From NCBI RefSeq assembly GCF_014635305.1, contig NZ_BMCS01000002.1:620001-684000 (forward strand): DNA of 64,000 nucleotides, in the 5' to 3' direction. Position numbers and translations under genes: made by a program. This document shows positions 20,752-28,522 of this stretch, piece after piece; positions within the stretch are counted from its first letter, which is position 1, and each line of letters starts with the position of its first letter. This DNA is from Williamsia phyllosphaerae. Its GTDB lineage: Bacteria > Actinomycetota > Actinomycetes > Mycobacteriales > Mycobacteriaceae. Below the pieces are notes generated by a model that saw only the letters and a list, made by a program, of their open reading frames with translations, had not been told where the DNA came from and ran no database searches.

Positions 20752-21517
20752 TCCGCACAGGCCTGTCCACGTCGTGTTCGCCGCACCGTGGGAGGCGGTG
20801 TCGCGGAATCGCGACACCGGGGAAGAAGATCGCACGTGGTGGTCGTTCCCCGACCACGTCACCGACGGCGACACCGTGATCACGGTGGTCGATGCCCGCG
20901 AGCCCGCGATCGTCGACGTGTCCGTCCTGCGAATGGCTTCCGACGATGATTGGGATCTCTCGCCTGCGGAACCACATCTGTTCGAGGCGATCGCCGTTGC
21001 CGCGATCGAGAAGCGCGTCGAGTTCCCGTTCTCGATCGATCCGCGCACGCTGCATCGGACCGAAGGCGCTGCGGTGCTGGAAGCCATTGACGCTGAGTCG
21101 AAAAGTCCGACGCCCTGGTACGACGTATCGAATGCGTGCTCCGGCGCCGACCGCATGGACACGACTCGGGAGGGCCGTCTCTGGGGATGTACCGCCTGCG
21201 GAAAGGACTGGGAGGGCGGCTTCCGACCGCGGCACCAGCAGCACGTGAGCGCGGGCTGGCCGTTCGACGCCGAGGACGAGCCGGTGGTGGTCTGTCCCAG
21301 CTGCCACGACATCCTGCACCAACCGCTCGGCCCGACGTTCGACGAGTTGATGTTCAGTCACCGCCCGGCCTGCCCGAGGTGCAACGCTCGCCGGACCTAC
21401 AAGCGGTTGATGGGGATGCCGCCTGGCCCGCCGCCATACGGCACCATCGCCGACGGCTGCGTCGTCACCGGCGAGGATGATCGGTTCCTCTGCGGAGTCT
21501 GCGATCACGGGTGGTGA
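20741..21517 (+). CDS. Cys-rich zinc-ribbon/HNH-like protein
   Basis: 258 residues. The N-terminal ~120 residues form an alpha/beta domain with no recognised family. The C-terminal half holds paired cysteines: WGCTACG, VVCPSCHDILHQPLGPTF, ACPRCNARR and FLCGVCDHG. The CPSCHDILH element resembles the metal-binding half of HNH nucleases, but the rest could be two zinc ribbons, so nuclease activity is only a possibility. The start overlaps the preceding gene by 11 bases, indicating coupled translation and a shared function with it. Confidence 0.65.
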   Translation: MTIDPHRPVHVVFAAPWEAVSRNRDTGEEDRTWWSFPDHVTDGDTVITVVDAREPAIVDVSVLRMASDDDWDLSPAEPHLFEAIAVAAIEKRVEFPFSIDPRTLHRTEGAAVLEAIDAESKSPTPWYDVSNACSGADRMDTTREGRLWGCTACGKDWEGGFRPRHQQHVSAGWPFDAEDEPVVVCPSCHDILHQPLGPTFDELMFSHRPACPRCNARRTYKRLMGMPPGPPPYGTIADGCVVTGEDDRFLCGVCDHGW

Positions 21518-21578
21518 ATATCAGCCGGCTCCGATAACAGCGCGAGCATCGCGGTCGGAGGCCACTGGTTCGACATTC

Positions 21579-21917
21579 TTACCGAGAAGGTGTCCAGCAC
21601 TTCCAGGAGTAGGCGTTCCAGCGGTCGTAGAGCATGGCCCATGCCGTCGACCCGTACTGCCGCCTACAAGCGGCGTCCATGTTCACGTTTCGGGCCGGCA
21701 CACCGAGGTAGGTGCACTTCCAAGTCAAGGCATCTTTCGGGTTCACGGTGGTACCGACTGCGTAGGTCGCCGAGAACTGGGATTTGCACCATCCCTGAAT
21801 GTCGACACCCCCAACCGGGTAGGCGTTGGCCGTAGGCGCCTGGATCTGAGCGATCGTTATGCTGACAAAGATCGCGGCGGCCGCAATCATTCCTCGTGAC
21901 GTCTGCCTGAAACTCAT
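21579..21917 (-). CDS. small secreted cysteine-containing protein
   Basis: 112 residues. MSFRQTSRGMIAAAAIFVSITIAQ is a signal peptide with a likely cleavage after ANA, leaving a ~80-residue mature protein starting YPVGGVDIQGWC. The mature part has four cysteines and a repeated W-x-C theme (TWKCTYLG, SWKCWTPS), typical of small disulfide-bonded secreted proteins of actinomycetes. The function is unknown. The ATG at 21917 was preferred because it begins the signal peptide. The 250 bases upstream to 22164 contain A+T-rich sequence and no gene. Confidence 0.7.
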   Translation of the reverse strand: MSFRQTSRGMIAAAAIFVSITIAQIQAPTANAYPVGGVDIQGWCKSQFSATYAVGTTVNPKDALTWKCTYLGVPARNVNMDAACRRQYGSTAWAMLYDRWNAYSWKCWTPSR

Positions 21918-22163
21918 ACTGATGCACCCCTGTTTTGAATTCAAGCTCCCAACCATGTTCGACAGCTTGACGATTCGCACACTTTGACATGAAAAGCTGG
22001 TCGAAGTTGACTCGTGGCGCCAGAATCATATGTTTGGAGGACGTTACGTCGACTAGGAGCAAATGCGTTGTCGTGCTCCAAAATTCGAACACAACTGCTT
22101 AGTGTTCAAGATCAACTTGCTGGCGCAGAGCCGGCGCACGGATAGACATGTCGGATCAGCTGA

Positions 22164-22805
22164 TCACGCGAGGCGATTTGGACGGTCCATCGACCACAGC
22201 GGGACACCCGAGGCGAGTGCGAACTGGTCGGACACCTCGAATCCGAAACGGCGATACAGCGCAACGTTGTCCGCTCGGGTGCACACGAGATGGGCTGGGA
22301 GCGGATTCGCGTCGATGTGAGCCAGCCTGTGCTCGAGCAGCGTGCGTGCGTGACCCTGCTTCTGCGCGACCGTGGCGACACCCAGGTTGACCAGCGTCCA
22401 GTGCGGATCGGTCGGCTCGTGGTCGTCGAGGCGTTGCCGGACGCTGATCCCGGACAGGAGCCGGCCGCGTAGTGCGCCGAGCATGCCGGGCGCGGCTCGC
22501 GCTGTCCGGACGAGGCCGGCCACCGTGCCGCCACGATTCGGGCCGTCCCACGCGGCGACTGCGATCGGGTGCCCGGCATCGTCGACGAGGTAGTCGACCA
22601 CGCCGATGCGACTGTGTTCGTGACGCATCGACGCCGTGAAGTACCCGACGAGCGCGATGCGGCGGCGCTGGTCGTCGGGCCATATCGACGCCATCAGCGG
22701 GTCTCGCGCGAACGCCTCGGCAAGCACACGTGCGCAGGCGTCGAGCTCGGAACGGTCAGTGGCGGTGCGCACCTGCAGATGGGGTCCGGGCGCAGGCGTC
22801 GTCAC
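22164..22805 (-). CDS. GNAT-family N-acetyltransferase
   Basis: 213 residues. Acetyl-CoA binding is indicated by LVNLGVATVAQKQGHARTLLEHRLAHID (motif A, with the Q-x-x-G-x-A/G pyrophosphate loop as QKQGHA), followed by LVCTRADNVALYRRFGFEV (motif B). The N-terminal ~100 residues are typical of the mycobacterial GNAT subgroup with an FARDPLMASIWPD motif. The substrate is unknown. The GTG at 22805 is preferred over a longer frame to 22853. It is divergent from the gene at 22878. Confidence 0.88.
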   Translation of the reverse strand: MTTPAPGPHLQVRTATDRSELDACARVLAEAFARDPLMASIWPDDQRRRIALVGYFTASMRHEHSRIGVVDYLVDDAGHPIAVAAWDGPNRGGTVAGLVRTARAAPGMLGALRGRLLSGISVRQRLDDHEPTDPHWTLVNLGVATVAQKQGHARTLLEHRLAHIDANPLPAHLVCTRADNVALYRRFGFEVSDQFALASGVPLWSMDRPNRLA

Positions 22806-22877
22806 GGTGCAGATTCTGCCGCAGCCCGCCGCGGGTGCGGAAGCCCAGTCCACGTCGCGATGCCGTAACTTTTAGCC

Positions 22878-23900
22878 ATGGTAAGTAGCGACGGGTGGAC
22901 GTTGGTGGACCTGCGGGAACCCGGGTCTCCGACGGTCCTGTTCCGAGGCGGTCGCGTCCGACAACGGACGTCGTTGAGCCGCGCGCTGGTCGATGCCGTG
23001 GGCACCCGGCGGGCCAGGGAGATCGCCGGCGCAGTCAATCGATGGGCCGACGCAACAGCAGACACGAGTGCGCTTGATCTCGAGGTTGATGGCATTCGGT
23101 GCCGCCCCGTCGCCGGGCCGGCCGGTCGGTTACGAGCAGCGTGGTTGTCAACCGAGGATGCTGCCGACTCGGATCCCCCGTCCGCAATGGCTTTCGACTG
23201 GGATACCGACGAGCGCGTTTTCTGCGTGCCGGATGGCGCGGGGGCTCTGGTCGGTCGGCCGCAGGTCGAGGTACGCGAAGCGGGGATCACCAGCGCCGAC
23301 GCGCTGCGGTTCGTCGAGGTCGACGACACCCTGGGGCTGGTCCAGGCGATGCTTGCCGATGTACCGACGGAATGGTCGGGTTCGGCAACACTGCGTCGTC
23401 CTACCGGCCCGGTCGCCGTCGTCGCGAATCTCATCCCGGCAACGGAGCACCGGGGTCTGTCGGGCGTGCTGTTCGAGGTGCCCGGCGCGCCGGCGACGGC
23501 ACCGGTCGAGTCGGTGGCGATGTCGACGGTGGCGCGGATGTCGAACGTGCACGTCGTGGTGATGGACGTGTCGAAGATGCGTCTGCTGCGGTGGCTGACC
23601 GATCCGCCGGCGGGTGTCGCGTGGAAAGGTCAGCGCGACAACCGGGATACTCCGCATCCCGACGATGTCGCGCGGATCTTCGCGGTCGCTGCGGCCGTGC
23701 TAAATGGATCCAGTCGACGCGGCGACCTGGACGGCATCCGGCTGCGACGGCAGCAGGGTGGGTGGCTGGTGGTTGACGCCGTCGGAGAGTTGGTCGAGGG
23801 TTCCGATCCGCCGTTGCTGATCATCTCGATGATCGAGCGCGGGACGTCGGACGAGCCCGACCCCGTCCCTGTCGACGATGACGGGCATCCAGGGCTGTGA
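22878..23900 (+). CDS. hypothetical regulatory protein (DUF5593-like)
   Basis: 340 residues beginning GWTLVDLREPGSPTVLFRGG, a pattern I associate with actinobacterial PAS/GAF-like sensory proteins (DUF5593-type), though I cannot verify it. The middle contains SMSTVARMSNVHVVVMDVSKMRLLRWL, and the C-terminal ~90 residues another alpha/beta domain (RGDLDGIRLRRQQGGWLVVDAVGELV). There are no membrane segments or enzyme motifs. It begins 72 bases from the divergent acetyltransferase gene. Confidence 0.6.
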   Translation: MVSSDGWTLVDLREPGSPTVLFRGGRVRQRTSLSRALVDAVGTRRAREIAGAVNRWADATADTSALDLEVDGIRCRPVAGPAGRLRAAWLSTEDAADSDPPSAMAFDWDTDERVFCVPDGAGALVGRPQVEVREAGITSADALRFVEVDDTLGLVQAMLADVPTEWSGSATLRRPTGPVAVVANLIPATEHRGLSGVLFEVPGAPATAPVESVAMSTVARMSNVHVVVMDVSKMRLLRWLTDPPAGVAWKGQRDNRDTPHPDDVARIFAVAAAVLNGSSRRGDLDGIRLRRQQGGWLVVDAVGELVEGSDPPLLIISMIERGTSDEPDPVPVDDDGHPGL

Positions 23901-24054
23901 CACTCGCAATATCCTTTGCGATGCCGCAGCCTGCCGTCTTACGGTTGTAGACCCTTCCCGGTGCCAGTCCCCGACGGCTCGGACGACACGATCTGCTCGA
24001 CCACGCCACCGGTACCGATCCGGCGGCGTCCGACATGCGATTCGAGGTCTACCG

Positions 24055-24207
24055 ATGTCCACCGCCCTGGAAACCCGCACGGATGACTGCAGCGACGACA
24101 CCGAGGCCACAGCCGAGTACGTTCGCCGACTTCGGCTCGCGCTGACAGCGCTGCACGCCGACCCGTTGTCGATCGATGCGGCGCGAGACGTGTCCGCGCT
24201 GCTGTAG
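24055..24207 (+). CDS. small hypothetical protein (uncertain)
   Basis: A 50-residue acidic helical frame, MSTALETRTDDCSDDTEATAEY..., with GAGGT six bases before the ATG. It is the only plausible gene in 23,901-24,237, at the edge of the decayed helicase. It could be a real small protein or chance. No family was recognised. Confidence 0.3.
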   Translation: MSTALETRTDDCSDDTEATAEYVRRLRLALTALHADPLSIDAARDVSALL

Positions 24208-24237
24208 AGGCTTACCCGAACCGTCCGCGCGTCACAG

Positions 24238-24760
24238 CTACAGCCGCGAGGCGAGCTCGGGTCCACCGACCTCACGCACGAACTCCGGGTCGCCGCAGAT
24301 CACCAACTGGTCGCGGGCACGCGAAAGCCCGACATACAGGCGTTCTTTCGATCGGTCGCGCGGCGTGGACTCGTTCAGCGCAAGGATGATGACCCGCCGT
24401 TCGAGTCCTTTGAACCCAAGGACGTGTCCGTAAAAGATGTCGTCGTTGTCCAGAACGCCCTCGAGTACGACTCGTTGCCCTCCTCCTGACACTCAAAACG
24501 GCATCTCGTCTCGGCTTCCCGTGAACAGCGGCGCGATGGCCTCGCGGCCTCAACCGACGTCGGACACTTCCTCGACCTGGTCCTCGGGGACTCCGAGTAA
24601 CCGGTCGACGATCGGGCAACGAATCGCATGTCGGTTCCGTCTCCGCTAAGCCGCTGCATCCGCTCGCCGACCAAGAACCGAACGTCTCCACGAACTGCTC
24701 CAGTATTGCGAGGCTCTTCGCTAATCTTCGGCTGGGCTCGTCATCCGATACAGGGGATCG
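24238..24760 (-). pseudogene. decayed UvrD/Rep-like (SF1) helicase C-terminus
   Basis: The last 84 codons (24238-24492) read cleanly as an SF1 helicase C-terminus: HVLGFKGLERRVIILALNE, then ERLYVGLSRARDQLVICGD, which are motifs V and VI of UvrD-like helicases. Upstream the same frame continues recognisably (IVDRLLGVPEDQVEEVSDVG, then EAIAPLFTGSRDEMPF) but is broken by two in-frame TGA codons. Further upstream similarity moves to other frames (LVGERMQRLSGDGTD, LAKSLAILEQFVETFG). The ATPase part is missing. This is a gene relic at the left edge of the defence island. The remaining ~195 bases to 24955 hold nothing recognisable. Confidence 0.75.
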
Positions 24761-24955
24761 GACAACGCCGACGTTAAATGGGAGCAAAGTTACAAGTGCG
24801 GAGCCCGGGCCTCCCTGAGCGGGACGACCTCGGTCGTCGCAACCGAGGAAGACGTGGCGGCGCGGACAGACACCCACGGTCAGATCCGCGCGCAATGCCC
24901 CCTGGAACCCACCAGGAGGCGTGTCGTCTGAAGTCCCTGTCATGATGGACTGATC

Positions 24956-26269
24956 ATGGAGTTGGAGATGGCTACGAAGGACCTGACTACGGTCGAGATT
25001 TGCGCTGGCGCCGGCGGGCAAAGTCTCGGACTTCATCTGGCCGGTTTCCGGCACACTCTTGCAGTTGAGCTGGACCGTGACGCCGCTGGGACGCTAGAGC
25101 GAAATTTGGCGCGGCTCGCGCGCACAACGGGCCAAACCGCACCGGTCGTCGCCGTCGGCGATGTTGCTGACCAATCTGTATGGGAACCTAGCGACCACAC
25201 TGGCATTGCTCTCCTAGCCGGCGGTGTTCCATGCCCACCGTTTTCAATCGCGGGTAAGCAATTAGGCTCGTCCGATGAGCGTGACCTGTTTGCGTGGGCT
25301 GTTGAGACGGCCGGTGTCATGCAGCCCAAGGCAGTACTTCTCGAAAACGTTCGTGGTCTGTCCATGCCACGCTTTGCTGGCTATCGCCAGGCTGTGCTCG
25401 ATCGCTTCGCAGAGCTGGGGTATTCCGCAGATTGGCAACTGCTAGAGGCGAAGGATTTCGGAGTACCGCAGCTCCGCCCGCGATTTGTTCTAGTTGCGTT
25501 GCAGGAAGAATACGCCCCCTTTTTCCGGTGGCCCGAGCCAATAGGTGGTGTCAATACCGTTGGCGACGCATTATACGAGCTTATTTCAGCTAATGGCTGG
25601 ACGGGCGCTGCAGCCTGGGCCGAGCGAGCAAATCGTGTTGCACCCACGATCGTTGGTGGGTCGAAGAAGCACGGAGGCCCCGACCTCGGACCGACGCGCG
25701 CCAAACGCGAGTGGCGCTCCATGGGCGTCGATGGACTTGGGATTGCGGACGCTGCGCCCGGTCCGGAGACACACCACGACGCCCTGCCGCGCCTTACAAA
25801 TGAGATGGTAGCGCGCCTGCAGGGGTGGACGGGTGCGGAATACGCTTGGGAGTTTCAATACGGAAAGGGGCACAAGACATCGACGTATCGTCAGATCGGA
25901 AACGCCTTTCCCCCGCCAGTTGCCCGTGCAGTCGGTCTGGCGATCGCGGCCGCACTCCGGCAGGACGCCGCGGCAACCGGGCGGACCGGCTTTAAACCTG
26001 AATTTCACGACGAAGTCTACCGGGCTCTCCGAAGCCATGGCGGTTTTATATCCGTGATCCGCCTTCATGAAATTCTCGGCGGCGCCCTCTCGGTAGATGA
26101 CATCGCGCGTCGCATCAACTTCATGACCAGGGACTTCGAGATGGAAGTACGCGTTCGTGCAGGTGTCGATAGTTACCGACTCGGTGAGTGGCGCGCGTTC
26201 AGAGGTCAGGATGACCACGTCCGGCATGAGGCATTCGCCGCCCCGCAGAAGCGTTCTAAGATCAGCTGA
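24956..26269 (+). CDS. C5-cytosine DNA methyltransferase (Dcm type)
   Basis: 437-residue S-adenosylmethionine-dependent enzyme that makes 5-methylcytosine. Motif I is EICAGAGGQSLGL (14-26), motif IV GGVPCPPFS with catalytic Cys93, motif VI ENVRG (130-134), motif VIII-like FGVPQLRPRFVLV (168-180), and motif X YRQIGNAFPPPVA (311-323). The target-recognition region is short, between about 200 and 280. After motif X there is an extra ~85-residue C-terminus (VYRALRSHGGFISVIRLHEILGG...) that looks like a small winged helix. The stop is directly followed by the stop of the convergent HNH gene with no gap. It probably protects host DNA from the cassette's nucleases. Recognition sequence unknown. Confidence 0.93.
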   Translation: MELEMATKDLTTVEICAGAGGQSLGLHLAGFRHTLAVELDRDAAGTLERNLARLARTTGQTAPVVAVGDVADQSVWEPSDHTGIALLAGGVPCPPFSIAGKQLGSSDERDLFAWAVETAGVMQPKAVLLENVRGLSMPRFAGYRQAVLDRFAELGYSADWQLLEAKDFGVPQLRPRFVLVALQEEYAPFFRWPEPIGGVNTVGDALYELISANGWTGAAAWAERANRVAPTIVGGSKKHGGPDLGPTRAKREWRSMGVDGLGIADAAPGPETHHDALPRLTNEMVARLQGWTGAEYAWEFQYGKGHKTSTYRQIGNAFPPPVARAVGLAIAAALRQDAAATGRTGFKPEFHDEVYRALRSHGGFISVIRLHEILGGALSVDDIARRINFMTRDFEMEVRVRAGVDSYRLGEWRAFRGQDDHVRHEAFAAPQKRSKIS

Positions 26270-26986
26270 TTAGGTTGCGCTCGCGGGCCCATCTCGAGTT
26301 GATGCGGATGTGCCTTCTTTGAGCCGGTTGACAGCGTCCTGCCGCAATGCCACGGGCAACCGGAGGTAAGCACTCCAAACACGATCGATTTCAGTTGCGC
26401 CTCGTCGACCCCTCACTGCCCATCGAAGCAGACGACGTAGATCGCTCGGTGAAAGATCCAGTCCCTTCTCTATGAACTTAGTAACGTTACTGTCGCTGTC
26501 ATTTCGGCCGGCTCTGCATCGCTTGCACTCGGTTATAAGCTCCTGCGCCTCACTCCCGTCCAGATGAGTAGTGTGGATACGTGTAACGGCCACAACAGCC
26601 GTCATTAGCGTGTCGTCCGGGTACTCCTCACCCCCGGAAATGCCGCAGAGCGTGCACATAAAACTGTCGCGCTGGAGAACGGCCAGTCGTTCCTTGTTGG
26701 TGACAGACTTCTGAGGCGCCGCCTCACGCCGCGCTTTCGTATCCCACACGGGGGCACCAGCCTTGACGAAGCGCTGATCCTCAGCGAGTAGGCTGGCGTC
26801 TTCGCTGTTGGTGTACAAGACCCACCCGTAGTCCCTGAGGTCGCGAATGCGCCGATCGACCTGGGAGATGTTCGGGAAGGCGTTCCGCAACTCGTTCTTG
26901 GTGAACGTGTTGCCAACGCCCACGACTTGGAGCAACCACAGCGCCCCTCTCACCATCGTTCCTGCAGACAAGGCCGGATCGTCCCA
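26270..26986 (-). CDS. winged-helix plus HNH-like endonuclease
   Basis: 238 residues from ATG 26986. Residues 1-50 form a winged-helix domain (TKNELRNAFPNISQVDRRIRDLRDYGWVLYT). Residues 90-150 are a zinc-binding HNH-like domain with C101/C104 and C144/C147. The usual Asp-His of the first strand is replaced: TRIHTTHLDGS stands between the cysteine pairs, so the active site is atypical. The frame is open to 27292, but the extra part would run antisense through the promoter and start of the divergent gene; ATG 26986 has GCAGGA upstream. It is convergent with the methylase, stop to stop with no gap. It is likely the cutting or controlling partner of the methylase. Confidence 0.75.
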   Translation of the reverse strand, partial: WDDPALSAGTMVRGALWLLQVVGVGNTFTKNELRNAFPNISQVDRRIRDLRDYGWVLYTNSEDASLLAEDQRFVKAGAPVWDTKARREAAPQKSVTNKERLAVLQRDSFMCTLCGISGGEEYPDDTLMTAVVAVTRIHTTHLDGSEAQELITECKRCRAGRNDSDSNVTKFIEKGLDLSPSDLRRLLRWAVRGRRGATEIDRVWSAYLRLPVALRQDAVNRLKEGTSASTRDGPASAT

Positions 26987-27030
26987 TCTGGGCTGCTGCA
27001 ACTCGAATCCTCTCGTAGACTCACTAAAGA

Positions 27031-27042
27031 GTACAGATGTAC
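27031..27042. promoter_or_regulatory. candidate operator in a divergent promoter region
   Basis: GTACAGATGTAC is a 5-bp inverted repeat with a 2-base spacer, centred in the 126-base interval between the divergent HNH and ParB-like genes. Either product has a DNA-binding domain and could bind here for control of the cassette. By-eye evidence only. Confidence 0.35.
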
Positions 27043-27112
27043 ATCCAATGTCGGGGGAGTTTGCAATAATGAACTCGCTCGACCCCCCGGCTGCTGTCAA
27101 AGGATCACATAC

Positions 27113-28522
27113 ATGTCGAACTTCGGAATACCGCCGAAAGGCGAGGAAATCAGGGGCGTTATCGAACAACGCCTCAAACAAGCTATGCGTGAGAACGGGG
27201 CCAAGGTAACGATCGACTGGCGCGGCGAGCCGCGGCACCTCTATGTGATAAAGATGCCGGTCGAGATGTTGTATCTGAATCCTGACACTCACAGGATCCG
27301 CGCACAGCGGACGCTAGATGCGGATCGAAATAGAGCAATAGAAGAAAATCCATGGGGCCAGGAGGCTCAACAGTACCTTCACGATCTCCTGCGCCAGCGC
27401 CCCGCTAATCCGGACCAGACCGATCCCGACTACACCGCGCTCATGGACGAATTAGACGATGCCGGCCAACGCGAGCCCGGTATTGTGAGCCCAGACGGTA
27501 TCCTGGTCGACGGGAACACGCGAGCCGCCGCTCTTATTGATCTTGGGGAGCAGATAATTAAAGTCGGGGTTTTACCCGACGACACTTCGCGACGGGACAT
27601 AAACGCGGTTGAGCTGTCGCTTCAGCTAAGAAAAGATCGGAGGCGCGACTACTCCTACATAAACAGACTGATTGCGATTGACGAGGAGCTAAGTCGAGGA
27701 CGCTCAGAAAGCGACGTGGCGAAAGACTTCAACATTAAACCGACTACTCTACAACGAGATAGGTGGGTTTACGCGCTGATACTAAACGCGATCGATCGTA
27801 GCAAAGATGCCGAGGGCGCTAGCCTTCGATTAATAGACTTTGAACAGCATCAAGAGAAGCTGCGCGAACTCCATCGCGACTACGCAACCCTCGCTAAGAC
27901 GGATTCGGAGGCCGCCAATCGATTGCTGCAATCGCGTCTGGCAATGGTTCTCCTCGACTATCCAAAAACATCGCTTCGATTAGCTGAATCGGATTTCTAT
28001 TCGCGGTATCTTGAAAGCCGTCTCCCTGATAAACTCAAGAATCCTGCTTCTGTCCAAGAAGAAGAACTCGGCGTTCCGGGAATCTCTGAAGCAGTTTTAC
28101 CCGCTAAGAGCGGCGACTCCGCGGCTGCTGAAGCTCTTACTAGTCAGCTTCTGCGCGCAAAGGCAATTGCCGGCGATAAAGAATACGGCACCCCGGAACA
28201 GGTCGCCGAAGCCTCCTCAATTATGAAGCACGCCCGGACTACATTCGACATCGCGGTCAAGCTGGCCGGCCAGAATGCAGAGCTGGTGAAAAGGCAAACT
28301 GCCGTGCCAGAACGTCTCACTGACGCTGCCGATTATATAACGCAGTGCGGTAATGAATTTTCCGAAGCTCGCGCGAAACGCGCCCTCGACGATGAAGCTT
28401 TCGACGATGCACTTATAGTGCTCCGAGACAGTCTGGAAACACTTGCACGAAGAGCTGGTCGGGTTTACCCTGCCCCAGGCGAGGGGGTCGCGTGGCTACT
28501 CGAGGCAGCCCGAATTAGATGA
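27113..28522 (+). CDS. ParB-like (ParB/Srx fold) protein of a restriction-like operon
   Basis: 469 residues. The first ~150 residues contain a ParB/sulfiredoxin-like domain: PVEMLYLNPDTHRIRAQR, then GIVSPDGILVDGNTRAAALIDLG (D133-A140), the conserved phosphate/NTP-binding loop. Residues 200-270 look like the helix-turn-helix that follows in ParB/KorB (SRGRSESDVAKDFNIKPTTLQRDRW). The C-terminal ~200 residues are helical and unrecognised. AAAGGA lies upstream of ATG 27113. The stop overlaps the helicase start (ATGA), so the two are coupled. ParB-fold proteins in defence loci can act as nucleases or CTP-type switches; which applies here is unknown. The gene is A+T-richer than core genes. Confidence 0.8.
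   Translation: MSNFGIPPKGEEIRGVIEQRLKQAMRENGAKVTIDWRGEPRHLYVIKMPVEMLYLNPDTHRIRAQRTLDADRNRAIEENPWGQEAQQYLHDLLRQRPANPDQTDPDYTALMDELDDAGQREPGIVSPDGILVDGNTRAAALIDLGEQIIKVGVLPDDTSRRDINAVELSLQLRKDRRRDYSYINRLIAIDEELSRGRSESDVAKDFNIKPTTLQRDRWVYALILNAIDRSKDAEGASLRLIDFEQHQEKLRELHRDYATLAKTDSEAANRLLQSRLAMVLLDYPKTSLRLAESDFYSRYLESRLPDKLKNPASVQEEELGVPGISEAVLPAKSGDSAAAEALTSQLLRAKAIAGDKEYGTPEQVAEASSIMKHARTTFDIAVKLAGQNAELVKRQTAVPERLTDAADYITQCGNEFSEARAKRALDDEAFDDALIVLRDSLETLARRAGRVYPAPGEGVAWLLEAARIR

Noticed and set aside
26987..27292. Longer N-terminus for the HNH protein
   Set aside because: It would cover the promoter and the first 180 bases of the divergent ParB-like gene, and no good start lies there; ATG 26986 has a ribosome-binding site and begins a winged helix.
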